From Alisma plantago-aquatica (taxonomy: Eukaryota; Streptophyta; Magnoliopsida; Alismatales; Alismataceae): a DNA stretch of 64,000 nucleotides. Positions 50,018 through 60,660 of this stretch are shown one piece after another. The stretch lies in NCBI GenBank assembly GCA_963693085.1, contig OY856413.1, positions 744,972,556-745,036,555 of the forward strand. The letters run 5' to 3'. Each line of letters opens with the position of its first letter. Position 1 is the first letter of the stretch. Below the pieces are notes generated by a model that did no database searches, was not told the DNA's origin, and saw nothing but the letters and a program-made list of their open reading frames with translations. A program made the position numbers and the translations under genes.

Positions 50018-51008
50018 GTTGCAGCCAAGTACACCCAACCAAACTAGCCCTAAGTAGGAAAAGGGTCATTGTTCAGGAGATGAGATCTGAACTGTAGCAG
50101 GATAACACGGGAAGAAGGTTCAGCATTATGGCATACCCCATCAATCAATCTGAACTCCATCTTCTCTTTCACTGTGCTGCCAAAATAAAATTGATAGACA
50201 TAGGATACCCAGTCAACTGAATACCACATTGGCAAAAAAAAAAGGAAGCAGAAGTGGCTCACCAGTTTGTCACAGGGGAACCAAGGCCATGAACAGAATT
50301 GAACACGGCAAGATAGGAGCAGTAGTTTGGTGTTGGGATTCGTCATTATAGTATTAAGAGTCTCAGAATGGGAACAATCAACGAATAGGAACTGCACCGC
50401 GGATGTAGCAAGTTCAGACTGCCATGTAGAAGGTCCAGAAGGGGCAACAGAGTGGATTATAAGAAAACACACCATTGCAACACCTAATCATGAGCGGATT
50501 TACATGGTAGAACTATGCTTGATATTCTCTAGAGTATATTACAAGTATTATATAGGGAGAGATATTGAGAATATCAACCCAATATATTGACAGTAAACGA
50601 ATTGTCATCAGCCAGAATCAGGGCATTATAAAAGAAGTTTATCGAAGAAGCTGACTCATTAGCAAAAGCAAGATGAACTGCATATCAAAACAGAAAAAGG
50701 GTCATAGAGTGCAAGATGATAACAGAAGGTAAATGGGATAACCCAAAAAGAAGGATAAAGAGAAGCTGTGCAAAGAAGAGGTGAAAGAACCCAAAATAAA
50801 AGGATTTTCAAAAGTGAAAGAGAACCACACCATATTCAGAAATATGTGTCCCCTTCATTGTGCTGCCAAAACAAAGATGACGACAATGGATACAAATACC
50901 AAACAGAAGCAGCGATCGCTAGTTCACCACAAGGAAACCAAGGTCATACACAGAAGAAGCAATGATCCACTTAACAGCCGCAATATAGAAGTGAGGATCC
51001 TAAAAATT
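50018..51008. other. Intergenic stretch with a decayed internal duplication
   Basis: A segment near 50160-50300 (CACTGTGCTGCCAAAA ... GGGGAACCAAGGCCATG) is echoed at about 50850-50960 (CATTGTGCTGCCAAAA ... GGAAACCAAGGTCATAC). Frames of 60-141 codons occur on both strands but carry no known motif. No gene is supported. Confidence 0.45.
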
Positions 51009-51619
51009 GTTCCCAGATAGAATGAAAAAGTTATCATTTGGATTATAATTTATTTACTTCCCTAGAAAAGAAGGGACACGGGAAATATATATCAAACACA
51101 GTGGTCTACTGTAATGAGAGGGTACCGTGTAATAGTTGGGTGCGGATCGTGGATATGCCAGGTCCAAACTGGGATGGATCATCCCTAATCATGGGAGCAA
51201 ATACACTAGTACAAGTTGTTCCCAGATGGAATGAACCCAGAAAGTTATCATTTGGATTATAATTTATTTACTTCCCTAGAAAAGAAGGACACGGGAAATG
51301 CTATATAGATTATATACAGTGGTCTAATATAATGGAGAGGGTACCGTTTATTTATCTGGGTGCGGGTCGTGGATATGCCAGGTCCAAACTGGGATGGATC
51401 ATCCCTAATCATGGAGCAAATACACTAGTACAAATTGTTCCCAGATGGAATGAACCCAGAAAGTTATCATTTGGATTATAATTTATTTACTTCCCTAGAA
51501 AAGAAGGGACACGGGAAATGTAATGGAGAGGGTACCGTGTATTAGTTGGGTGCGGGTCGTGGATATGACAGGTCCAAACTGGGATGGATCATCCCTAATA
51601 ATGGGAGCAAATACACTAG
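51009..51619. repeat. Three-copy tandem repeat of about 210 bp
   Basis: Units begin GTTCCCAGATRGAATGAA at 51009, 51218 and 51437. The third is shortened by a deletion of about 30 bp. Each unit contains AAGTTATCATTTGGATTATA, GGGTACCGT and GGTCCAAACTGGGATGGATC. It lies 320 bp beyond the stop of RPS16, outside the coding region. Confidence 0.92.
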
Positions 51620-51941
51620 TGCAACAAAGTTTCATATTCTTCAGGTATAGTACAGGTTGAATCAAAGGGTTAGATATTGAACAAATCAATGAACTGCTAT
51701 CACTAAGATGTGATTGAACAGGCTAACGGGATCCCCGCAACCGTCACAATATAATAAAAATAAGTTTATCCAAGAAGTAAGCAACCCAATTATCCACGTT
51801 TAGCACCATAAAGATGAACTGAATATCAAATCCGACGTTTACTCAATTATCCAACATTATAAACTTGTTTTTGCATACCAAAAAAAAGCCAAAGGACATG
51901 ATTTCAGCAAGAAAGTGTTCGTAATTCTCTCATGAACTCTC
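51620..51941 (-). other. 3' flank of the RPS16 gene
   Basis: On the minus strand this follows the RPS16 stop: a T-rich tract within 60 bases and TTTTTATTATATTG about 180 bases downstream could act in polyadenylation, but no single AATAAA marks the site. It should contain the 3' UTR. Confidence 0.45.
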
Positions 51942-51969
51942 TTAACGGTACGACTTCTGGAACCTGGAG

Positions 51970-52001
<32 letters not shown>

Positions 52002-52388
52002 GCATCTGCGCGGGTCAGCAACGAGGAGTGTGCGGTCGTACCTGATGAGGATGTCCTTGATCTCCTTCTTCGACTGCTCGTCGACGAACTTCTGGAAGTA
52101 GGCGACTAGGGCCTTGGCGATGCTCTGGCGGATGGCGTAGATGCGAGAGGTTTGTCCTCCACCGCGGATGCGGATCCTCATGTCAACGCCGGCGAAGCGG
52201 TGGCGCCCGAGGAGGAGAATAGGCTCGTAGGCCTTGAACCGGAGGATCTCCGGCTTCACCAGCTCGATCGGCGTGCCGTTGATCTTGATCAAACCGCGAC
52301 CGCGTTTGCAGTGGGTCACGGCGACAGCCGTCTTCTTGCGTCCGAAGCACTGGACAGATTCTGTTGGGGGAGTTGCCGGAGTTGCCAT
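51942..52388 (-). CDS. RPS16: 40S ribosomal protein S16 (uS9 family)
   Basis: An uninterrupted 148-codon frame from the ATG at 52388 to TAA at 51944-51942. After a short Pro/Thr-rich N-terminus come [19 protein letters not shown] (residues about 13-31), [19 protein letters not shown], an [15 protein letters not shown] loop, [19 protein letters not shown], and the basic C-terminal tail [20 protein letters not shown] ending KSYR. This matches cytosolic uS9 in full length and order. The protein sits in the head of the 40S subunit, and its C-terminal arm reaches the P-site tRNA. No intron is needed. The frame is intact and GC-rich against AT-rich surroundings, and it has a TATA box and a typical 5' UTR, so it is probably an expressed gene rather than a processed pseudogene. 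No poly(A) remnant or flanking repeat indicates retroposition. Confidence 0.97.
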
Positions 52389-52530
52389 TGCGAATTAGGA
52401 ACCAGGAGGGCTGGGGTAGGTGGCACAAGGAGTAATGGAGGCGGCGGCGGCGGCGGGGTGCTATCACTAAGACCGCCTTCTTCTAACACGACGCATTATA
52501 TATCTGGAGAGTGGAGACACCAGGGTTTTG
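52389..52530 (-). promoter_or_regulatory. RPS16 promoter and 5' UTR
   Basis: On the minus strand, TATATAATG lies at 52505-52496, about 110 bases before the ATG, and would place the start near 52465. Upstream at 52529-52522 is AAACCCTG, close to the telo-box (AAACCCTA) shared by plant ribosomal-protein genes. The leader holds a GCC run (52441-52456) and pyrimidine-rich stretches, as expected for growth-regulated translation. The role is inferred from position and motif only. Confidence 0.6.
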
Positions 52531-53059
52531 AAGAAGAGTTTTTTTCCCGTACGCCCCTCAATTTTCTTAAAGCTCTAATATTACTCCTTTCCTTTCCCTG
52601 ATTCCGGTCAAATCCCCTCCTTCTTACCCCTCTCATCTCCTGTTCGTCTCCAGCCGTGACGGAACAAAGTTTTTTTTCTTTTGCATTTTACTTTCTTGCC
52701 TACGGCTTGCTTAATGTAGTTATAATCGGAAAAAAATCAATTGACCCAATTTGAATATTGTGGGGTTTCAGGTGTGTATTTGGATTTTAAATCAGGTCAG
52801 ATGGAGTTAGGTCTAGTTTGGTTCTGATTTGAATCAGCTGCCATTATGTCAAACTAAGATGGGTCAATTTCTGAAGTCGTAATGACCAGAGATCGTATTC
52901 TTTCTCTGTGATGTGATGTTTTATATAAGAAAACACCAAAAGTGGCTTACTTTAGGAATGACGATCGGGTCGGGTCGACTAGGTCACTTCGTGTCATTTC
53001 AGACCAACTCATTTTGACTAGACGTTAAAATTGAAAAATATGAATTTTCAGAGAGATCA
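52531..53059. other. Upstream flank of RPS16, no gene seen
   Basis: AT-rich with C/T-rich tracts at 52560-52640 and no frame of note. It may include distal promoter of RPS16. Nothing else is recognisable. Confidence 0.5.
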
Positions 53060-53441
53060 AATGATGATTGCAATGAGACATATGATACTTTATTTGATAA
53101 TGATTAAAGGTAATTTTGTCTATTATGTTTGTCTCAGTCATGAGATGATGACACATACATGATAGATGTCTAAAGAATGATGTGACTTGATGACATATGT
53201 CTCACGTTGAGGACCTGAACAATGAGAGCATATGTATGATAAGAGTACATACATTCTTGTTATGTCTCTAGTTGGATATTACTGTGGAAGCAAAATAGAC
53301 AATAGTAATACATAAGACTAGAGTGTGTGTTGACTGATGACGGAGTCTCATTAGTCATTATATATGATATAAAGTCAAGCACACAGATATATGTTAGAGA
53401 ACAGTATACCAGACACACCAACGTGAGAGTGATACATGGAT
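53060..53441 (+). mobile_element. Old LTR fragment D0, left part
   Basis: Aligns with the front part of the solo LTR beside it (compare TCTAAAGAATGA, GAGTGTGTGTTG, AGTCTCATTAGTCAT and AGATATATGTTAGAGAACAG at 53160-53400 with 53580-53820), but it is clearly diverged and lacks the first bases. It continues at 55504 after the younger solo LTR. Confidence 0.8.
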
Positions 53442-55503
53442 TGTTGGTATGTATGCCCTAAGAGCCAATCATATGATGATTGGATTGGGATACATTGAGA
53501 TTGATTTGATAAATGTCAAAGGCAAGCTTCCAATTTATTTTGATCCAATCAGTTATAAGATAATTATAGAACATAATGAATGTCTAGAGAATGACAATAC
53601 TCAATGATGTATGTCTTCAGGTTGAGCACCTGAAGAATGAGATCATACGGATGTTAAGAGTTTGTACATTCTTGTTTTGTCCCTAGTCAGATGTCATTGT
53701 GGAAGGTTGATAGACAACAATGACACATCAAGACTAGAGTGTGTGTTGGTTGATGATAGAGTCTCATTAGTCATGATATGTGATATCAAACCAAGCATAT
53801 AGATATATGTTAGAGAACAGTGTATCAGACAGACCCACCGTGAGAGTGACACATTGAACCATGACATGGTAGTCACAGTCAGCTCTCACAGTGATGGTGG
53901 TGATTGTGATTCTTAGACCTGAAATAACTGCACTCATCACAAGTCATTGAGTACACTTTGACATCATCAAACACAGTCCTGAGATATGGATTGTTATAAA
54001 GGTGATGATTGGGTGACTTTGACACATGAGATTTTGACTGTGAGTGATAGATATGGGATTTTTCCCTCCTAAGGGAGTATGATGTCCATGGCCACTTGAT
54101 AAGAGAGAATGAGAAATGCATGTGCATGCATGTGTGAGTCAATATGTGATATTGATGGCACACATAGCTCAGACACTCTGCTTTGGATCAAGGAACATGA
54201 ATGAACGTTGAAAGGATGACAGCTCCATGCCTTGAGTTCATTCAGGATATCAGAGACAAAGGAATTATACATTCACTGGAACACCAATCACAGACTGTAG
54301 GATTGAAAGTTGTTCTCCAACTTTCCTTTTCACTTGGGTAGTACTTATGTGCGACTAGGCACCGCTCTTTGCTTGTGATATCATAAGCTAGTAATGGACA
54401 TTCACTGCCAACGTGAAATGGGACATATATTTACCTAGAAGAGGAGTTTATCCATGAATGATGTTTGTATTGATTACTAAAGGTGTTTAGGTACTCAATC
54501 AAACATTCAATCAATTGACTTGACTCAGAATCATCAAGTTCAAGTGTTGAACTAACTGATTTGAGCGTCAGATTGATTGAGAATTGCATTGACTATATTC
54601 TACACAATCTAGACCACCAACCGACCCGTTCACTGGGTGAACCGATCGGCTCATGGCCAGTGAGACAACCAGTTCACTCTGGTGAACTGATCGGTTTCAT
54701 GTGTCCAAACGAGCAGTGTTGAGTTGTCCTGATTTGTGAGAAAAAGATTTTGTTTCACTTGTACAATTCAATTGGGACAAGAATTGATCTTAGTATCAAA
54801 TAGAAATGAACAGACGTGAACCGACCAGCTCACACTCCCAACTGACCGATTCGTTAGTGAAACGATCGGTTTGCCTACCGCAGTGCAATCAGTTCATGGA
54901 AATTTCAGACCCTTCTACTCCCACTTTAGTCCCGCATTGCCCGGGGCTGAGAACCTTGACTCTGACCCCTCCTATATATAGAGGGGTATTGAGGGCTTCA
55001 CAGAGAGCACAACTCAGAACATTAGTTGCTCTGCAAAGTTGTCCTCTCTGGTTGTGGTAACCGAGAGAGCCCAAGCAAGTGTTATCCGACTAGGGAGGCA
55101 CAACAAGGGAAAGACAACTACAGGACGAAAAATAGTTGTGGGAGAGTGTGTCGGTGACTAGTACGCCAACAGAAGGGGACGACTCCTTCTAGTGTCCTGT
55201 AGGACAAGACGACTAGAGTTCCCGGTGGTCCGTGTGGACTATCTATAGAGGTGGGAGGTTTCCTCCGCTCATGAGGACGACGGTCAACCGCAGTCTGGGT
55301 CAGGACCAGGAACTGCACATACACTGTCGAAGACTAGGTGGTTGAAAACCGCACTAGCTGTGAGGTATTGTCACTGAGCAAGCCTCAGGACCAGGTACAC
55401 CTCGCTAAAACCATCCTTCCTATTTCATAGTCATTGATGCGATCTGTGGTTATGATTTTGTAGTGAGAGAATTTTTTTATTCTCCCTCACCTAAAACCCA
55501 ACA
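53442..55503 (+). mobile_element. Solo LTR D (2062 bp)
   Basis: Begins TGTTGGTATGTATGCCC and ends CTAAAACCCAACA, with a perfect 5-bp target duplication TGGAT at 53437-53441 and 55504-55508. No internal region lies between, so it is a solo LTR. The TGTTGG...CCAACA ends and the opening sequence resemble Ty1/copia LTRs, but no protein remains to prove the superfamily. A TATA box TATATATAG at 54973-54981 is followed by a start-like region (CACAGAGAGCACAACTC), giving plus orientation. Its 54600-54900 part holds repeated ACCGATCGG and GAACTGATCGGTTT motifs. It inserted into an older copy of the same LTR family. Confidence 0.92.
54973..54981 (+). promoter_or_regulatory. TATA box of solo LTR D
   Basis: TATATATAG within a CCTCC-TATATATAG-AGGGG context, an inverted CCTCC/GGGG frame around the box. 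It is the strongest promoter-like site in this LTR. Confidence 0.65.
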
Positions 55504-55741
55504 TGGATACCATAGAATGGTAGTCACAATCGTCTCTCATAGTGATAGTGGTGATAGTGGTTCTGAGACCTGAAATCACTACACTCGTCACATGTCGTTG
55601 GGTAAACTTTGACATCATCAAACGCAATCCTGAAACATGGGTTGTTATAAAGATGATGGTTGGGTGACTTTGACACATGGGGATAGACTGTGAGTGATAG
55701 AGATGGGATTTGTCCCTCCTACAAAGGAGTATGATATATAA
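55504..55741 (+). mobile_element. Old LTR fragment D0, right part
   Basis: Continues the old LTR: TGGTAGTCACAATCGTCTCTC ... TTTGACATCATCAAACGCA ... CAAAGGAGTATGATATATA aligns with 53866-54085 in the solo LTR. It is cut by element E at 55742, so the remainder should lie beyond the right end of E, outside this window. Confidence 0.8.
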
Positions 55742-56433
55742 TGTAACATCCCTGACCTAGGTTATGAGTCAATCCTAGGTGTTTTTCCTAAATATGTAAT
55801 TAAATCTTTGTGATTAACTCTGAGCATGTAATTAAGTTTCTCAGAAACGTATATTTCAGTATTTGCTCCTTCTTATTTAAAGTTGTAGCATTGTTTTGAT
55901 ATATAGGGACCTATGTGCAATTTATCCAGTTAAAAGGGTTATCTTGCAATTTGCACATGTTGAGATGTTCCTCTGATGTTGAGACATCATGAGAATCTTT
56001 TTGGTAAAGTTTGAGGGATTTCCCAAGCTAGGGCACCAAGGTGCAGCTGTGGAAGCAATCCCGGTGCTTGAAACCCTAGTTTGGGGTAAATTGCAATTTA
56101 CCCAAATTAAGGGATACAAATTGTGAAATATGTCATCTAATGTATCTTTTTAGACTCTTGCCATCATTAAGAGAAGAAATGGTGAGGGAGTCACCTCAAT
56201 TGAATTATCAAGTTATAAGATATGCCTTGTGATTGAATAATCAGGGTATATGTGCAATATTTCTTTATGTATGTACCTCATTATTAGCTTGCTCTCCTTT
56301 ACCTGCTGTTCCTAAGACCTTAAGAGAAGGTTTGTCCTTAGAATAAAGAGGAAGTGAAGATCAAGTAAAGAAGGAGGGACCTAGTTGGAATTATGGACAA
56401 CTTATGAACTAATGTTGAAAATCCTATCCCATG

Positions 56434-56441
56434 TATATAAG
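56434..56441 (+). promoter_or_regulatory. TATA box of element E 5' LTR
   Basis: TATATAAG preceded by CCATG. The same position relative to the downstream GGAGCTAAGGAGGACGAC-like segment holds a TATA in LTRs A and C, which supports a promoter role. Confidence 0.65.
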
Positions 56442-56949
56442 CTCTCCTTCCCTTAGTTGCAAGGGAACTTAACCTTCGTTCCCTTACTGTTTCATTTCAC
56501 AAAAGACGACCAAGGACTTCCTTGGAGCTAAGGAGGACGACCAAGGGTGCAAGGTAGGTTTAAACCCCTCTTCTTGCCTAATTCCATGGTTAGAACTCGA
56601 ATTCAAGATCATCTTCATGGCTGACTCTTGAAACCCTACCTTTCTATCCGTCTCTTTTCATCCTTCCTTGGAGTTTTGACCTTGGCCAACCTGTAATAAC
56701 TCAAGGACGCCATTAGAGCTTGGAGCTTGAAAGCTTGGAGCTCAATAAGCAAGCTTTAGGCGGGTTTTATAACTCTAAACTCATGCTTTACTATGTGCAT
56801 CTTTATATGCGGTTTGATGATAGCTCTTAGTGTTTCCCTACTTTTCCCTGCTATTTTGCAAGCAAATCCATGGTATATTCGTACTGTTCTTGAGCTAGGA
56901 GATGAAGGCGTGATTTCCAAGAAAAACCCACCGCTTTTCACTTCCTTAA

Positions 56950-58330
56950 ATGGTCTCACCAGTTTGCTCTCTCGGTCTCAAGACCGCGAGGTGAGCAAAC
57001 GGTCTCGATATCGCGACAGGGCAAACGGTCTCCAAGACCGTTTGGCCCCGTTGACCGGGCGTGGACTGTATAAGAAATCTGTTCCAAATTATATAGGCTA
57101 ATTACCCTCAATATTTGGGAGGCTATCTCCAAGGGAATTGGGAGATATGACCTTTTTAAGTAACAACTTTATTTGAATTTATTCCTGATTTTCAAACGGT
57201 CTGAAATTGCCTTTTTGGGCAAACGGTCTCAAGACCGTGTAAGGTCATTGACTAAGCGTTGACCGTATGAGATTACTGTTCAAAATAATGTTAGTTAACA
57301 ACTCACCAAGTCTGATGGTCTAATTTCAAACGGGCTAAGAGTTGAAGGGTGAATACTAGGGCTAACCCTAGATGAAATCAGTACCAAAATTATGGTGACC
57401 TAATTAGGGTTTTTAGGGTTAATTGACCTAAACGGTCTCAAGACCGTTTGGGGGTCATCCAAACGGTCTCAAGACCGCGATGGCAATCCACCAAGACCGT
57501 TTGGAGGTCTGGGGTTAAGTAATTTGACCAATTGAGGACCTAATTGCAAATAAGTTGTCAATTTAACCAAAATTCTGTTTGTGGATCAATCATGGTTCAA
57601 CCCCTATCAAATCACCTTGGACTTTGATGAAATCTTGGGCAAACGGTCTCAAAACCATGTGGGGTCCACCCACATGACCTCAAGACCGTTTGGGCCAATT
57701 TGGGACCAATTGGAGCTCAATTGAAAGGTTCAACCTTGTGTTGAGTCACATTGTTGAGTGTTGATGGGTGAACATTGATAGACCCTAATTGAATCGACTT
57801 CAACCCTAATTGGTCAACCATTAAGGGTCAATTGAATGACCAAGTGGTCAAGCATAATCTAAGTCAACCCAATCCATAAGTGGTCAACATGGCTCTGACC
57901 TTTTGAGGGCTTCAACATGAGTTGACATTATTGGTTGTATCTTTGAATCTTGTTGATGGTCCAAGCGGTTGAGACCATGTGAGCTCGCAGTCTCAAGGTC
58001 GTGAGGAGGCTCGCGGTCTCAAGGTCATGAGGAGGCTCGCGGTCTCAAGATCGTGAGAGGGCTCACGGTCTCAAGACCGTGAGGGGGCTCACGGTCTCAA
58101 GACCGCGAGGGGCCTCGCGGTCCTGAGGTCAAAGTGGGCAAACGGTCAACATCTCTTCGCGGTCTCAACTTCAATTCAATCTTCGCGGTCTTGAACCACT
58201 TAAAGGGCTTCGCGGTCTTGAACCACTTGAAGGGCCTCGCGGTCTTGAAGCCTAAGGAGGCTCGTGGTCTTGAAGATAGAAGATGGCTCACGGTCTTGGA
58301 AAGTCAAAGTGGGCAAACGGTCAACACTTT
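56950..58330. repeat. CGGTCTCAAGACCG palindrome block in LTR E
   Basis: More than 20 complete or half copies of AAACGGTCTCAAGACCGTTT or its relative CGCGGTCTCAAGACCGCG. Around 57985-58110 it becomes a tight array of about 26-bp units of the type GAGGGGGCTCACGGTCTC. The arms AAACGGTCT and AGACCGTTT are perfectly complementary around a two-base centre. Confidence 0.9.
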
Positions 58331-59551
58331 CAAACGATCTCAATTTGATTGAAGGATGATAATGAAATCAATCAATGTGATTCAAGGTTGACTTCATTCA
58401 ATCAATTGATGATATAAATGGTCCAATGTTGCCCTAATTTAACCCTAATGACAACCTAGGATATTAAGGGGTCAATGGACTAAGGTTTTGACCATAATGA
58501 TGATCAATGTGGTGAATTACCAAATTACCCCTAAAGGGTAAATTGAGTAATACCTTGATCAGATCGAACCCTAATCATATGATGATGATGTTTTAGCCAT
58601 ATTAGCCTATGATGACTTAATCCGACCTGATCTAGGGTGATGTTGACATCACCTAACCTTATGATGAGAGAGAAAGTACTTCTAGAGAGAGAAAGTACCC
58701 TTTTTAAGTGGAAACTCAATTAAAGCATCTCCAATGCACAGGAATGAGCATAATTCGGGTATGATCCACCTGTGTGAGATCATAGAAACCCTAATTATGA
58801 TAAATGATGAACCTTTAACTAATCCAAGAACATCAATGAAGATGTTACTCATACATGATGATGTTATGAGTTTAATTCACCTTGATGTGAATAGTAAACC
58901 CTAATTCAAGGGAAATGGCATGCTTTTGAGTATTAAACTCTATTTGATGTGAATTAGAGATTTAACTCTTATGACAAGAGTAGGAAGTACATTCCTTATT
59001 GTTGTATTACCTTTATCAGATGTATTAAACATGCAGGTTCTGATATGAAGGTAATCATATCCAGGTATGGATGTTGATGTTATATTCATTAAAGGCATGT
59101 TGTTAGCCTTATGAATAAGTAAAGTAATCTGATGCCTTGCCAGTGGCATCCTATGCTGATAATGGGCTATGAGAGCCATGAATACCATCAAGGTCATGCC
59201 TTAGAGATGACTTGTGATGAGGATAATGAGAAATGATGATTGATATGAGTTAGGCATGTTATATTTAGTATTCTTCTTTTATAGCTGCTATGCTACTGTT
59301 ATTGTTTGAAGAACAATGTATGCTGTTAAAGAATACTGAATGTACCTAACTAATCAAGCATAATGTAGAGCCCTGATCATAGATCCATCATTGTCAGAGA
59401 TTAAGTGATGGTGAAACAGGTTTTCCTCAGGGAACTCTTGGAGCACATACTTTTGAGTATGTGGGGTACATGGATGTGTAGAACCTTACATCCTAGTGTA
59501 GGAAAGTGATGTAGATGTGTAATCCATCCATCCTTCACTATATTTCCATAT

Positions 59552-59669
59552 CGTATCAGTGGTAGGTAAACATGAAACCTCCTGATGACGAAGAAAGCAC
59601 AAATATCCGTATCAGTGGTAGGTAAACATGAAACCTCCTGATGACGAAGAGAGTACAGAACGCCACTGT
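59552..59669. repeat. 57-bp tandem duplication in LTR E
   Basis: Two direct copies starting at 59552 and 59609, each beginning CGTATCAGTGGTAGGTAAAC and running to ATGACGAAGARAG, nearly identical. Confidence 0.9.
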
Positions 59670-60533
59670 GACTCTAGAATAGCGAAGGACCAGTTTACCC
59701 TGGTGAGCTATAGTAGTAGAGACACGAGATGTCCTACAAGTGATCCTCTTATTGACTGAGGAAGGTGAAGGTCATGAGAATCCGGCTCTCTTAATGACCT
59801 ATGTATGATACTGATGCGGCTTCTCAGCAATCAGTTGGAGTATGAGTGGTAAGCCTCATCTCCACAGGGATAATGTCGTTCGTAAAACATAATCAACGAT
59901 GTAGTATAACTTGTTAGAGATGACTCCAAGTTAGTTGATTGATGTTACATTGCAATAATGTTTATATTCTCCATATCTCTTAAATTGTAGAGATCTTGTT
60001 ATACTTGCAACTGTTATAGAATACTTTGGAGGCTTTACTGTTTAAGATATTATTTGATGTTATAATAAAGCTTCTGGCGAAGAGTTATAACTCTCGCTGG
60101 GACAATTATGTATAATTGTCTCACCCCGTAGGCTTCAACTTTTTAGGTGGACGTCGGAGACGAAGGAACCAGCCTACAGGTGATCAGTCTCAGCAGCAGC
60201 ACCAGGGGCAGCAGTAATCTCAGGTGGAGATTGTCTTGCCATGTGGTGTAGTTAGAGTCAGTCCTATGTGTCCTCTGTACTCTCAGGTCTTGGAGTCTTT
60301 TGTATAGTGATCTTGAGATTTTGTATCTTGATGTATATAATTACTCAAGAAGTAATTATCCTGAGATGTAAACAGTTTACCTCACTTTATGAAAGAAGCT
60401 TTTATGGATTCAAGCTCTTGTCACGAAAAGTTTTAATTTCCCGTGATTTTTGTCTTCCGCTGATTATCGATTCGCTTCCGCTAAGTTTTAATTGTATTTA
60501 TGTCATGGTTTGGAGATCAGAGACCACAACTAG

Positions 60534-60551
60534 TGGTATCAGAGCTCCAGG
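60534..60551 (+). other. Element E primer-binding site (initiator Met tRNA type)
   Basis: TGGTATCAGAGC matches the complement of the tRNA-iMet 3' end and continues TCCAGG with partial match. It lies five bases after the LTR, as in element A. Confidence 0.9.
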
Positions 60552-60660
60552 TTCAGTTGAGTCTACAGAGGCATATGACTTAGGATGTCGAGTCTACCTT
60601 TAGTACTCCTTCCTCATCTAATAGAATCTTCTGCTCCTCAGGAGAAGAAGATACATAAGA

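Larger units (their letters stand above)
55742..60528 (+). mobile_element. Element E, 5' LTR (Ty3/gypsy)
   Basis: A 4787-bp LTR from TGTAACATCCC to GACCACA, followed by a five-base spacer and a primer-binding site. Its start is shared (in reverse) with the ends of LTRs A and C. A TATA box (TATATAAG, 56434-56441) and a splice-donor-like AAG|GTAGGTTT (56551-56558) have the same spacing as in A and C. It holds a large block of CGGTCTCAAGACCG palindromes (56950-58330), a 57-bp tandem duplication (59552-59669), and the conserved CTCTCGCTGGGAC ... TGTCTCACCCCGT ... TTTTTAGGTGGACG segment at 60090-60160. LTRs this long are typical of the Tekay/Del branch of chromoviruses. The partner LTR lies outside the window. 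Confidence 0.9.

Noticed and set aside
52152..52601. 149-codon plus-strand frame across the RPS16 gene
   Set aside because: It lies antisense to a fully conserved ribosomal protein gene; its reading is low-complexity and shaped by the GC-rich opposite strand.
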